This document shows, one piece after another, positions 35,811-46,664 of a stretch of 64,000 nucleotides of DNA (its first letter is position 1; every line of letters starts with the position of its first letter). The position numbers and the translations under genes were made by a program. Source of the DNA: Bretschneidera sinensis (lineage: Eukaryota > Streptophyta > Magnoliopsida > Brassicales > Akaniaceae); NCBI GenBank assembly GCA_023935145.1, contig CM043702.1:76626820-76690819 (forward strand), in the 5' to 3' direction. The notes under the pieces were generated by a model. It saw only the letters and a program-made list of their open reading frames with translations. It did not search any database and was not told the DNA's origin.

Positions 35811-36303
35811 TGTTGGGATTTTTCTATGTGGGCACCACTAATTATAGTGATTTTGGTTTTATAAAATCGGGTCAGCGGCTTTGGTCTAACGAAAAAAGTA
35901 CGAGAGCCTATTTATTGTTAATTGGTGATCATGTTGTTTGGGTTTGTAAATATCTTAATATTATTAATGTGGGTCGGCAACTAGTGTAAGCCTTATTCCA
36001 ATATAGCCCATAGATGAAAGGGCCTATTTGAACTATTAGTAACTAGGGTTACTGATGTGTATATAAATAGGCTAAGTCACATCTTTGGCTCCCAGTACAT
36101 CCGAGTATTCAATTTTCTATCCATTTGAGAAAGTTGTTGTTGTAGGAGTACAAGGAGGAAGACCTAACCTTGATCAAACTTCTGCTGCGAGGTAATTCAA
36201 ATTTATGTTGTGATTATAACTCAATCAAGTATGTAATTTACTTATGCAATTATCTGTCTTCTAATTTCATGTATGATATTATTGTTATGTTTATTTAACT
36301 TCA
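35811..36303 (+). mobile_element. 3' LTR of copia element
   Basis: 493 bases collinear with 19514-20005, from TGTTGGGATTTTTC to TTTAACTTCA, followed by TGTGA. Confidence 0.85.
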
Positions 36304-36973
36304 TGTGAATCTATACATGTGTTGCATGTTCTACTTACCATTAGTATTTGGAAAAAAAACTTGGCGCTAATGTTTTATTTAGTATTGCGCTAAAGGAAAA
36401 GAAGTTAAGATGGAAATTAATGAAGACGTAATAATACCCTTAACTAGGCATATGCGATGCGATACTTGTGAGTATACCACGTGTTGCACATACTGACCTT
36501 ATTGTTTGCATTTGATTGAAAACTTAATGTTTAAGTTTGTTTGATACTACATTAATTAAAAGAAGATGATGTGTATTATTATGTCACAGAAAGTGGAAGG
36601 GTCTTTTTTACACCCAAATATTTCTAGCCAAATGAAATGCTGCTACGTGGAAGGAAAGGCAAGCTACAACTATGGTCAATTAAAAAGAATAATTCATGAA
36701 ACGATGAGTTTCAGCCTCGACTGCAGTGTGCAATTTGGAGGAATGCAGAAGAATGGGTAGCTATTAATATAGTGAGTATTGGTGGTCCATGATGTTGTGC
36801 ATTTTATTGACTCTAATCATATGAGTCCTATGCAGCAGGATGCATTTCAATAGAGGCAAAACTGCGTGTTTTGGGCCAACTTGGTTTGTAAATGATACAA
36901 TGCATGTAGGTTCACTTTTTTCAACCAGAGAGAATTTCGCAGAGTGTACTCGTGCAGAGAAATTTATGGAGGT
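36304..36973. other. Flanking DNA between two nested element stacks
   Basis: No family recognised. A 60-residue frame at 36566-36760 and a frame from 36840 run up to the next insertion; neither resembles a protein I know. Continuity resumes at 47880, so this may be one older locus. Confidence 0.35.
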
Positions 36974-37946
36974 TGGTAACGTATATGATATTTTCTATTC
37001 CTATTTCAATATTAGTTTCCTAGTTTCATATGTATTAGTTTCTTAATTTCTTAATTTATTATAACCCTAGGTTTCTTATCTCTATTAGGTTTTATATTCT
37101 TAACCTCTATATATAGGCTTGTATTCTTCTTTCACATTACATTAATAATAAAAGAGTTTATTCTCCAATCTTTCTTTTACTCTAATATGTTATCAGAGCT
37201 ATTAATCCTATTTTGAGAGCTATTGATCCTGTTTTGAGAGTCATCTTTTGAAATTTTCGGAATTTCGGCGGGCAACCTAATGCCGCTCGTTCGGACATAG
37301 CCTCTTTCCTTCTTGTTCTATACTATTATAATATTTTAATTTTTTTCCATCATTGCAAATCAATATACACCAGAAAACATTGAAAATATCAAGCCTGAGA
37401 TCTATTTCTGATAAGCTATATATGCTTCTCAACATGCGATTACGTTATGCCAAGCTCCACGATGTACGATTCTGCTCTGCATTCTGCCAAGCTACCACCA
37501 GTGATTCTGTTACGGGTCCCTATCAGCCATGTGTTCCATCACATTGGCTGACAGTTTACTTGTAACATGTCCCATCATGTTAGCTTTCAAGTTCCGTCTT
37601 GAATCCAAGTAATCCCCTTATTTTCGTATCCCTCGATAATCCTCACTCAATCTTGTGAGCGGGTGTTAAAGTGGAGATGGTACCTTTCACCTTGTTTTAA
37701 CCCATGTTTGAGTTCTATTCTTGTTTCTAGTGAGGGCCCATGCAAGGAGTTGAGCTTACATGTGAGGGGGGAGTTACTTCTACAGAGTTCTTCATCAAAG
37801 CTTGGTATCAACCTGTAATGTTTTTCATCAAAGTTTGTTCTTTTCGGTGCTTCTTTGATTCGGTTTGCAAACTCAAGTTGGTATCCACTTTACCACATTG
37901 AGTTTGAGGCGGGTTGTTAACGTATATGATATTTCTTATTCCTATT

Positions 37947-39007
37947 TGTAAACTAAGGTTCAAACCTAAGAAAGGGGTGAATTGGGTTTTAAAAACTTTT
38001 ACTAATTAACTTGCAAGTTTTTAAACAGTTAAATACACAACACAATCAAATAATATGATTGAAAATAAAGGAGTTAAGGAAGAGAATATTCAAACTTCGT
38101 TTATAGTGGTTTGGCAATATCGGATTCCTTCCAACCATACGTCCACTCTCTTCAAGGAACCTTCTTGAAGTAATCCATTAAAACTTTAGTCGTATAACTT
38201 CACGGGTGTTGCACAAACCTTACAATAATCTCTTCCTTGCGGAAGTTACAACCAAAGTGTTTAATCCTAAACACTCTAAGAATTACACAACTCTTTCCCT
38301 TTACAATAAATTTGATTGACTATAGAGTAAATGGTAGAGAGATAGCAATGAATGCTTTTTATAACTGAATAATATCTCTCTTTCAAGAACAAGCTTGAAG
38401 AATGGCTCACAATAAAATTTTCAAAGCATTTGAGAATTAATGAGCTATATGATGAATTTAATGTGCTATCTTCCTTGTTTAAATGCTTATTGAAGTGAGT
38501 TTATATAGCCTTGAATCAATATGGTCATTTGACACTGACTTGGCAGGTTTGGGTCAAGTGAAAGATCTTTATTTTTAGGCTTAGAGATAATACCAGCCAA
38601 TTGCGTTATAGGACTACTCGACTGGGTCCTTAGTACCAGTCGACTGGGTCCTTAGTACCAGTCGACTGGGAACTTACTATCCCATATCCTAGTCGACTGA
38701 TATGTAGACTTAGTCAACTAGGTTATCCTTCAACCCAGTTTTAATGTTTTTAAAACAGTGTTTGACTTAAAAAAATTTTGTATTATAGTTTTGTCAAAGT
38801 CTTTTTTAAATTGAGCTATAGATCAAGCTAAATAATTGAATTTAGAGATTTACATACTGATTCAATTACCTTAGTGCCTATTCTAGATCTTCTGTCTTCT
38901 TTTGGTGTTTGAATGTGTTGAGTTCTTGCATCCTGTTTCTGAGCTGAAATTTGTTAGAGCAATTAGAGTGTTGTTTTGTCATTATTAAAATCAAATATGG
39001 GTCAACA
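37947..39007 (-). mobile_element. 3' LTR of SIRE-type element
   Basis: 1061 bases, TGTTGACCCATATTTG to TTACA on the minus strand. CCAGTCGACTGG palindromes sit at about 38618-38720, including two tandem 25-bp units. The PPT AAAAAGGGGGATAT (minus) is at 39008-39021. Confidence 0.9.
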
Positions 39008-39021
39008 ATATCCCCCTTTTT

Positions 39022-39789
39022 GATGATGACAAAACTAGAGAGAGAAAAACAATTTTAAAAACTAAGTGTTGGGTTTTGAAAAAATTTGGACAGAGTTTCC
39101 TCTGTTTTTAAGATAAAACCAACCTGTAAGCATTCAAAATGCAGTTTATATATAGTTATATCAAACCCAATCAAGCAATGCAAGTTCATATTATATTTGT
39201 CAATATGTTCATAGCAGTGCTCCCCCTAAATTTATACTCTATTATAAGTTTACATACAGTTTTTTCTTTTTACATTGATTTTTCTCTTTTTTCTCTCCCA
39301 TTTTGACAACGGCATAAAAGAGGGTGTAAACTTGAAAAATAAGAAAAATAAACACCGTAATCATGAAGAAAAGATAAAACAAACATGTATGCAAAAACTA
39401 GGCATGATTCGGAGTAAGGATGACTTCCCGGGAAGAATAAGAAGTTTGCGCATAAGTGTTACTAGTTAAAGCATATATATATATATATGAGCTATGGCCT
39501 GAATAAGTAAAAAATAGATACATCCATTCATCATGAGCTTATAGGAAGCTGTTTGAAAATACAAGCACATGAATGTAACAAGAAAAATGAGTGTTCTTGT
39601 TAACATATCTAAGGAGCTATACATACATGACAAAGAGATAAAACAAAAAGCTCAACAAGCGAGGGAATCAGAGCCATCTCGAAGAAGATCCCAAAGTTCA
39701 GCCAAAGAGCCATTGTGTGCTCCTGGTGTAACTCGAAATCATCTTGGAGTGTACGGAGGTCGTGACGCATAGAATCAACTGAAGAGCTC
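39022..39789 (-). other. Region between third ORF and PPT, non-coding
   Basis: Contains the last decayed part of the third ORF up to about 39609 and an AT-rich tail with a short TA run near 39475. No separate gene is seen. Confidence 0.45.
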
Positions 39790-40928
39790 AAGCTTTGGAA
39801 CCTGGACTGCATGGATAGCTAGAGGCTCGCAATAGCTTGTAGAATGTCATTATAGCCAGCCTGACCAGCACTAGAGCCACCATGCTGTGGACTAGGTGGT
39901 CACTCGTCACTGTCCATAGCAGTGGGAGGAGCTGCATCACCCGACATCTAGTCGTCCTCCTCGTTGCTGTCAACATCACCGATCTGTATATGCTTCCCAG
40001 CCTTGGAGTAGATCATCCTATCTCGGATCAAGCACCCCCTTTTATTTAGTGAGGACACATTAATAATGTCATTGGGGCCGATATCCTGAGTCTCGAAGTC
40101 GGGCAAAGGGACATGAAAATGCTGGAGGATTAATATGATGAGCATCCCGTATGGGAGGTAGCCGAGGTCACTCGCTTCACCATTAATCAAGTTGGCTAGC
40201 AAGAGGGGGTAAATATTGAAATGGTGTCCAATTTTCAGACACCAAATCAATATGACGTCTATCTTAGACAGATAGTCTTGACTCCTGAGTCTCAGGTGGA
40301 TGGTTCAACTCACAATGAGATTAAATAACTTTGAGTCTAGGGGCATGTCACTACATTGGTGAAATGTAGTGCGTTGAAAGATATAGTTAGGGTCACCCCT
40401 AACAATCTGATAGGCCTCCTCATAATCAAAGATGTTTGGCCATCCATCTACACTCCACTGGACCCCTCCCACGGGGATTCTCAGTATATTGACTAGGAGG
40501 TTAATGTTCACCTCAAATTCTATGACCATTATAGTGGTATTCAATCGAAGAGCCAGTGGGCTTGGTTTGACCAGATTGGTATAGAACTGGTGAATGAGGT
40601 GAGGGTAAAATTTCTGGTGGATTGTGACAAGCGGTGTCAAGTGTATAACCTCAAAAGCGGGTAAGATATCAAAGTTTGCATGACGGATAGACTCAAAATT
40701 GACGAATCTACCCGTCATGATTTTCTTATGGTGAATGACAGAGTTATACATGCTCTTGGAAACGGGGCTCCAGAAGAGTGAGTCGTCGATCTTAATCCTC
40801 GCCTTTTGACTAAAGAAACCCGCTAACCCCTTTCCCTTAGCATCCGGTCCGTGGACTTTTTGGATCGAGGCGTTGTAGGTGCGTGAGGTCCACCAACGGT
40901 GGTCTTTATCCTGATTCTCTCAAACATT
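39790..40928 (-). pseudogene. Envelope-position third ORF of SIRE-type element
   Basis: An additional ORF after pol, with its own ATG at about 40928 (MFERIRIKTTVGG). A frameshift near 40855 follows, then a long frame at 40305-40751 (MYNSVIHHKKIMTGRFVNFE) and another at 39948-40250 (MIWCLKIGHHFNIYPLLLAN). The C-terminus is acidic and then coiled-coil-like (QSLSSSVDSMRHDLRTLQDD). Such ORFs in SIRE/Athila elements are called envelope-like or plant transposon protein; their function is not known. I see no clear signal peptide. A diverged copy is at 57860-59128. Confidence 0.65.
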
Positions 40929-41119
40929 TTGGGAAAATTTTGTTTGGAGAGAGATTTGGGGAAAAGTTAAGTTTTTAACCATAAAAAGTTGAAAAAGAGA
41001 TGATTTGAGTTTTCAACCGTATGGTTTGAAATCAAGGATTTTCTAGAGAGAGAAAGCTTAGGATTTTAAAAAATGGTGCGAAATTTATGAAAAACTGAAG
41101 CGATTATATATAGTATCGC

Positions 41120-41470
41120 GATACTAGTAGACTGGGTTAGGGTAGCAGTCGATTGAGTCATTTATATTTTAAGGATAGTGTGACATACCAGTCGACTGGG
41201 TCGGGATACCAATCGATTGGGTAATCTAGCAGTGAGATACTAGTCGACTGGGTGTCCCTTACCAGTCGATTGGGGTGTCTAGGAGAAATTCAAATTTTTG
41301 GCTCCAAGCTTCTCGTTTGATATTAGTCAATTGGTTCCTTTGAACTAGTTAACTGGTAAAATGGTCAGTGAGGTACCAGTCGATTGGGTGTCCCTTACTA
41401 GTTGACTGGGTAACTGGACAGAAAGATACCAGTTGACTAGATCAAGATACTAGTCGATTGGGTCCTTTAC
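41120..41470. repeat. CCAGTCGACTGG palindrome array
   Basis: About eleven copies or variants of the 12-bp palindrome within 350 bases, often extended to ggGT. Variants such as AGTCGATTGG, AGTTGACTGG, AATCGATTGG and AGTTAACTGG look like C-to-T or G-to-A decay of one ancestor. The array lies just before the third ORF in the direction of transcription. Confidence 0.85.
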
Positions 41471-41611
41471 AAAACATAAGATTTTGAGCTCCAACGTAGA
41501 ATTTTAGCACGAAATAGTTTATCTATGCCATCTTGAGTGAGAGATATATTAAATAAGAGTTAATAATCATTCACTAGATGTCAAATATGCATACGATAAA
41601 TGTTGATGCAA

Positions 41612-41880
41612 TCAAACGTACATTTTATCATACTTCTTTAAACCCATTAATAATCTAATCTTGCTAAAGCTGTCTTCGTTTAATGGATTAGTAAGAATGT
41701 CAGTTATTTGGTCCTCTAAAGGTATGAATTCGAATCTAATATCACCCTTTTGAGCATGGTCTCTTATGAAGTGATGTCTTATTTCTATGTGTTTGGTTCT
41801 AGAATGCTGAATAGGGTTTTTAGTCAAGTTGATAGCACTAATGTTTTCACAATGAATTGGTGTATCTCTAAAGTTCATTC
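41612..41880 (-). pseudogene. RNase H C-terminus of SIRE-type element
   Basis: Reads MNFRDTPIHCENISAINLTK, then HSRTKHIEIRHHFIRDHAQK and LEDQITDILTNPL. This is the end of copia RNase H, followed by a stop. The frame is open here but separated from RT by stops upstream (near 41888). Confidence 0.88.
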
Positions 41881-42123
41881 CATAGTCTTATAACTGTTGT
41901 TTCATCCACAACACTTGTGCACAACAACTTCCTATTGCTACATATTTCACTTCGATGCTTGATAGCGCAATCGAATTTTGTTTCTTGGAAAACCAAGAGG
42001 TTAACATTGCACCTAAAAATTGGTGTGTTCCATTAGTGCTTTGTCTATCTAGTCTACAACCCGCAAAATCAACATTTGAATATCCTACAAGCTCAAAAGT
42101 TGATTTTCTAGAATACCATAACC

Positions 42124-43223
42124 CTAGGTTTTGAGTCCTTGTAGATATCTAAGGATTCTTATTACTGCAATTACATGTGATTCCTTAGGATTAGCTTGAA
42201 ATCTAGCACATTTGCATACACTGAACATTATATCAGGTCTACTTGTATTTAGATAAAGTAAAGCTCCTATCATGCTTCTATAAGTTTTAGTATCTACACA
42301 CTTACCTTCCTCATCTAGGTCAAGTTTTATAGAGGTGCTCAAAGGAGTACCAATTGACTTTGAGTGTTCCATCCCGGACCTCTTTAATAGGTCCTTGGTG
42401 TACTTTGATTGATTGATGAAGATGCCTTATTTCAATTGTTTGATTTGAGGTCCAATAAAGTAAGTAAACTCTTCCATCATGCTCATTTCAAATTCACCTT
42501 ACATACACTTAGCAAACTTTTGATACATAGATTCATTAGTAGCACCAAATATAATATTACCAACATATATTTGGACTAGTAATGTATCATTTTTGTGAAG
42601 AGGTTTGTGTCGATTTTTCCTTTTGTAAAACCATTTTCAAGCAAAAACTTACTTAGTCTTTCATACCATGCTCTTGGAGCTCGCTTCAACCAATAAAGAG
42701 CTTTAGGAAGCTTATATACATGGTTTGGAAACTAAGATTTTCAAATCCGAGAGGTTGGTCAACATACACCTCTTCTTCTATAAAACCATTTAAAAATGAA
42801 CTTTTTACATTTGTTTGAAATAGCTTAAATTTATTAAAGTATACAAAAGCCAATAACATACAAATGGCTTCTAATCTAGCTACAAGAGCATAGGTCTCAT
42901 CAAAATCTATTCATTCTTCTTGATTATACCCCATAGTAACTAGCCTAGCCTTGTTCCTAGTTATTATTCCATTTCATCCATTTTTTTTTTCTATATACCC
43001 ATTTAGTTCCTATTATAGTGTGATTCTTTGGTCTAGGAACTAGATTCCATACTTTGTTTCTTTCAAATTGATTTAATTCTTCTGGCATAGCATTTATCCA
43101 ATCTACACCTTTTTTGGCTTCTACAAAAGTCTTAAGTTCTACTTGAGATAAATAAGCTACACAATTACAAATATTTCTAATAGAGGATCGAGTTCTTACC
43201 CCTTGTGAAGGATCACCAATCAC
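42124..43223 (-). pseudogene. Reverse transcriptase of SIRE-type element, catalytic DD lost
   Basis: The N-terminal frame (42957-43223) has VDWINAMPEELNQFERNKVW and IIGTKWVYRKK. The middle is in several frames. At 42556-42567 the palm motif reads YVGN in place of YVDD (IYVGNIIFGATN), so both catalytic aspartates are replaced. The C-terminal frame (42124-42372) has KTYRSMIGALLYLNTSRPDI. This copy could not reverse transcribe. Confidence 0.88.
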
Positions 43224-43253
43224 TTGATCGATTGGATGATAATTCGTATACCT

Positions 43254-44244
43254 CTAATCTTTGGGAAGACTATCATCTTGTTGACTTATAGATGGTTGAT
43301 CAAGATTAAGAACATCTACCTTTTGACTTGTTTGAGGTTGGCTCTCCTTCGGGTCAACTATGGGAGTAGGTGTTTCAATTCTTGGAATAAAATCTGCTTC
43401 ATCATTAAACGAAACTACTCTACTAATTAAAACTCTATTTAAAACATAGCAAGAAGTGTTTATGACTTTTGCCCAAAAGTATTTTGGAAAACTATTTTCA
43501 CATAGCATTGTTCTAGCAAATTCTTCTAGAACTCTATATTTCCTCTCAACAACTCCATTTTGTTGACAAGTTCTAGGTGCTAAAAAGTTGTGATCAATTC
43601 CGTTTTCATCACAAAATTTTGAAAAGCTTTGGTTTTCAAATTCTTTTCAATGATCACTTCTAATGTTTGAAATAGAAATACTTTTTTTCTTTTCATTTTG
43701 AACCTTTTTACAAAGTTTACAAATCCTTTGTATGCTTCATCCTTATGAGCAATAAAAATAATGAAGTTATATCTTGAATAATCATCAAAAATAACAATAG
43801 CATATTGATGGCCACCTAGACTAATGATACTTATTGGACCAAACAAGTCCATATGCAAAACTTTCAATGGTTTAGAAGTTGAGATTATATTTTTTGATTT
43901 AAAATAAATTCTTGTTTGCTTTCCCATTTGACAAGCATCACACACCTTATCTTTTTCAAATTTGATTTTTGGAAGTCCAATGACTAAATCTTTTCTTGAA
44001 ATGATTTTAAGAAAATCATGTTCACATGGCCAAGCCTTCTATGCCATAGCCATGGATTTTCACTAAAAGCGGGAAAACATTTTTCGTTTTGCGAATGTAA
44101 AGATTTTAAATCACTTACATAGACATTTTCATGTCTTTTGCCAACAAACTTGATATTGTTACTTTTGATGTCTATAACTAGAAAATGAGAGGTTTCAAAT
44201 ATGACTTTGTTGCCTTTGTCACATAATTGACTAATACTAAGCAA
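43254..44244 (-). pseudogene. Pre-integrase and integrase of SIRE-type element
   Basis: The pre-integrase part (43984-44244) has LSISQLCDKGNKVIFETSHF and WLWHRRLGHVNM. The core (43580-43945) has CDACQMGKQTRIYFKSKN, LHMDLFGPISI and FDDYSRYNFIIFIAHKDEAY. A C-terminal frame at 43254-43508 has MLCENSFPKYFWAKVINTSC. Breaks near 43980, 43655 and 43545 separate the pieces. Confidence 0.88.
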
Positions 44245-44259
44245 ATTTGGCTTAAGGCC

Positions 44260-44470
44260 TTACACGTATAACACATAACCAATAGTTCAGAAATCATTAC
44301 CAACTTTTCCATGCCCAATGATCTTTATCTTTTCATTGTCTCTAACGGTGATGTGTCCACCATCCCTTAGAGTTAGCCCTTTGAACATGCTTTGATCACT
44401 GGTCATGCGCTTTGAGCATCCACTATCAAGGTACTAATAGTTACCTTTTCATTGGTGTGGGGACATATCT
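44260..44470 (-). pseudogene. Aspartic protease of SIRE-type element
   Basis: The minus strand reads YLDSGCSKRMTSDQSMFK then GGHITVRDNEKIKIIGHGKV, the DSG protease of copia pol. A TAG immediately before YLDSG occupies the usual Trp position, and another stop follows GNDF. Confidence 0.75.
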
Positions 44471-44473
44471 ACA

Positions 44474-45121
44474 TTACACAAGGGTATACAATTGCACTTT
44501 TAGATACCCAAAATTTCTTGGGTCCTTTAGGGTTAGTCCTAGAAAATATAATTCTTTTCGGGACCTATACTTTCTTAACATTATAAGGTGCTCTATAATT
44601 ATTGACATGTTGATGATGCATAATCCTAGGATAATAGTTATGAAATTTCTAGGATTTCTTAATTGTGCATGTCTATAGTTCCTTGGATAAGCAATCCTAG
44701 AATACATGTTTCTATTATGAAAATTATGAACATTCATGTTATCTCTAGGAATGGTATGATGGTAATTTCTAGGATATGCACTTGTAGCATTGTTAACATA
44801 TATACTATCTCTAGGATGCACATGATGGTAATTTCTAGGATGCCCACTTTTACTATGCAAGTTATGAGCATACACATTATCTCTAGGATATGCATGATGA
44901 TAATTCCTAGGATGTGTATTTCTAGTATGTGCATTCCTTGAATGATTATTCCTAGCATTTGTATTTCTTGAGTGAACATACATATATGCATGAGTATTTC
45001 TAGGATTCTTATCTCTAGTATATGCATTAAAATTTAAATTTGCATTCTTAGACCTACTAGAATATATTGAAGGAGTACTTTCATTCTTGCTAGTGGCTTT
45101 GGAAGTGGAGGCTTCATTCAT
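44474..45121 (-). pseudogene. Asn/His/Arg-rich repeat region between gag and protease
   Basis: The long minus-strand frame contains degenerate repeats of about 22-29 residues built on PRNYHHAYPRDNVY, with short PRNTHxR repeats before them. In the DNA this shows as tandem ctaggat-tgcatgatggtaat units at 44640-45010. I do not know a defined domain. It may be an expanded linker or RNA-binding region at the gag/pol border; that is inference. The frame shifts into protease near 44480. Confidence 0.7.
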
Positions 45122-45322
45122 TCATTTTGTTTTCATGAACAAGGTCTCTTTTGACTTTTGCTTGCCCAATAGAGAATAACCCAAGTCAGATTTTCCTCTA
45201 TTTAACCTTTGGCTAGATAATACTTCATCTAGCTTTTCTTTTCCATGCATAAGTCTAGAAATGGTGCTATTCAATTCTATTATTTTCTTATTTAAAATTT
45301 CATTTTCATTTTTTAGAAAATC

Positions 45323-46664
45323 TTATGAAGAGTTATAAAGCATGGAAGATAGTTTTTCTTTTTCTTCCTTTAAGCCTTCCATCTCTTTAGAAAGAGATGA
45401 GACTTCATTTTTTAGGGTCATATTCCTAGAATCAAATTTCTTCAATTCTTCATACATTTCATTTATAACCTCAATTAACTCTTTACTACTACTAATAATG
45501 TTATTATTATTAGAAGGGGAAGAAATTGATACCTCGTTCTCATTGTCGATTTCCATCAAGCATAGGTTGGCAATCTCCTCGTATCCAACTTCATTGTCCG
45601 AATTTTCTTCCTCTTCGTCATCAATCCATATGGTTGCAATCATGGCTTTCTTTTTTAAGCTCTTATAAGGTTTGCTCATTGTTGGACAATCGGCCTTGAT
45701 GTGACCGGGCTTCTTGTAACCGTAACACACAAGAGCTTCCCTTTTTGGAGTGGATTCCCTTGTGTAAGGTTTCTTGCCCTTTTTTCAAGAACTTGTGAAA
45801 CCTTTTGGTGATTAAAGCCATCTCACCATCTTCTTCGGTGCTCTTATCCTCTTCTTCTTTCTCTTCCTCTTTGTTGCTTGTAGAGGCCTTAAGAGCACAT
45901 CTTTTTCTTCTTTTCATCATCATTGACAACAAGATTCATTTCTTCCATCTTGTATAGTGATCAGAGGAGTGTTTCGACATCAAGTTTATCGAGATCTTTG
46001 GCCTCTATGATGGCCATCTTCTTTGCTTTCCAAGTGGATGGCAAAGACCTTAAGATCTTCCTCGTTAGTTCAAACTCCTCAATGTTCCTACCAAGAAGCT
46101 TTAAGCCATTAACAATAGTGGTGAAATGTGAATGCATTTGAGAAATTGTTTCATTATGAGACATTTTGAAAGATTCATACTCGGACACTGGCATATAGAT
46201 TTTTGATTTTTTAACTTCGCTAGTGCCCTCATATGTAACTTGTAGTTTGTTCTAAATCTCCTTAGCCGAAACACATGCAAAGACTTTATTATACTGAGAA
46301 ATATCTAAAGCACAATGTAAAATACTAGTGGCTCTACTATTTATAGATATCATTCTACAATCCTATCCATTGAACTCAGTTTTGAGCTTAGGCATTGTAT
46401 GATTGATTTGTCTAATAGTTATTTACTTTGTAGGAATTCTAGGTCCTTCCTCAATGACTCTCCATAGATTGTAATCTTGTTCTTTGACAAAGATTTTTGT
46501 TCTATTTTTCCAGTAGTTATAGTTGGAGCCATTGAACAAAGGAAGCCTAGTATAGGAATGCCCTTTAGTATAGCTATTTGATGCCATCGGATCAACTCAA
46601 GGATTTTAAGCCTGAAATTGAGTACGAAGCTCTTATACCAATTGTAACCGAGGTTCAAACCCAA
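45323..46664 (-). pseudogene. Gag of SIRE-type element
   Basis: Gag starts near 46588 in a frame broken by shifts (ASNSYTKGHSY-like start). The capsid part at 45961-46194 reads HNETISQMHSHFTTIVNGLK, RKILRSLPSTWKAKKMAIIE. An acidic/lysine region and MALITKRFHKFLKK follow (45663-45932). The knuckle at 45690-45730 is CYGYKKPGHIKADCP, with its second Cys replaced by Tyr. A C-terminal coiled coil (NEVSSLSKEMEGLKEEKEKL) ends near 45323. Confidence 0.85.
46629..46640 (-). other. Primer-binding site of SIRE-type element
   Basis: Minus-strand TGGTATAAGAGC lies two bases after the 5' LTR end GGTTACA. One base differs from the Met-tRNA PBS. Confidence 0.85.

Larger units (their letters stand above)
19514..36303 (+). 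mobile_element. Decayed copia element, split by nested insertions
   Basis: A 492-bp LTR at 19514-20005 and a 493-bp LTR at 35811-36303 share most of their sequence (both contain gtacgagagcc and gaagacctaaccttgatcaa). The first is followed by a Met-tRNA PBS. Flanks are TGCGA (19509-19513) and TGTGA (36304-36308), a target duplication with one C-to-T change. Pol survives only as short pieces at 32.1-32.8 kb. A Tekay element and an LTR-like block sit inside. Confidence 0.8.

Noticed and set aside
36566..37046. Short plus-strand frames next to the nested element
   Set aside because: No recognised family, and the second one runs into an LTR; kept only as unassigned flanking DNA.
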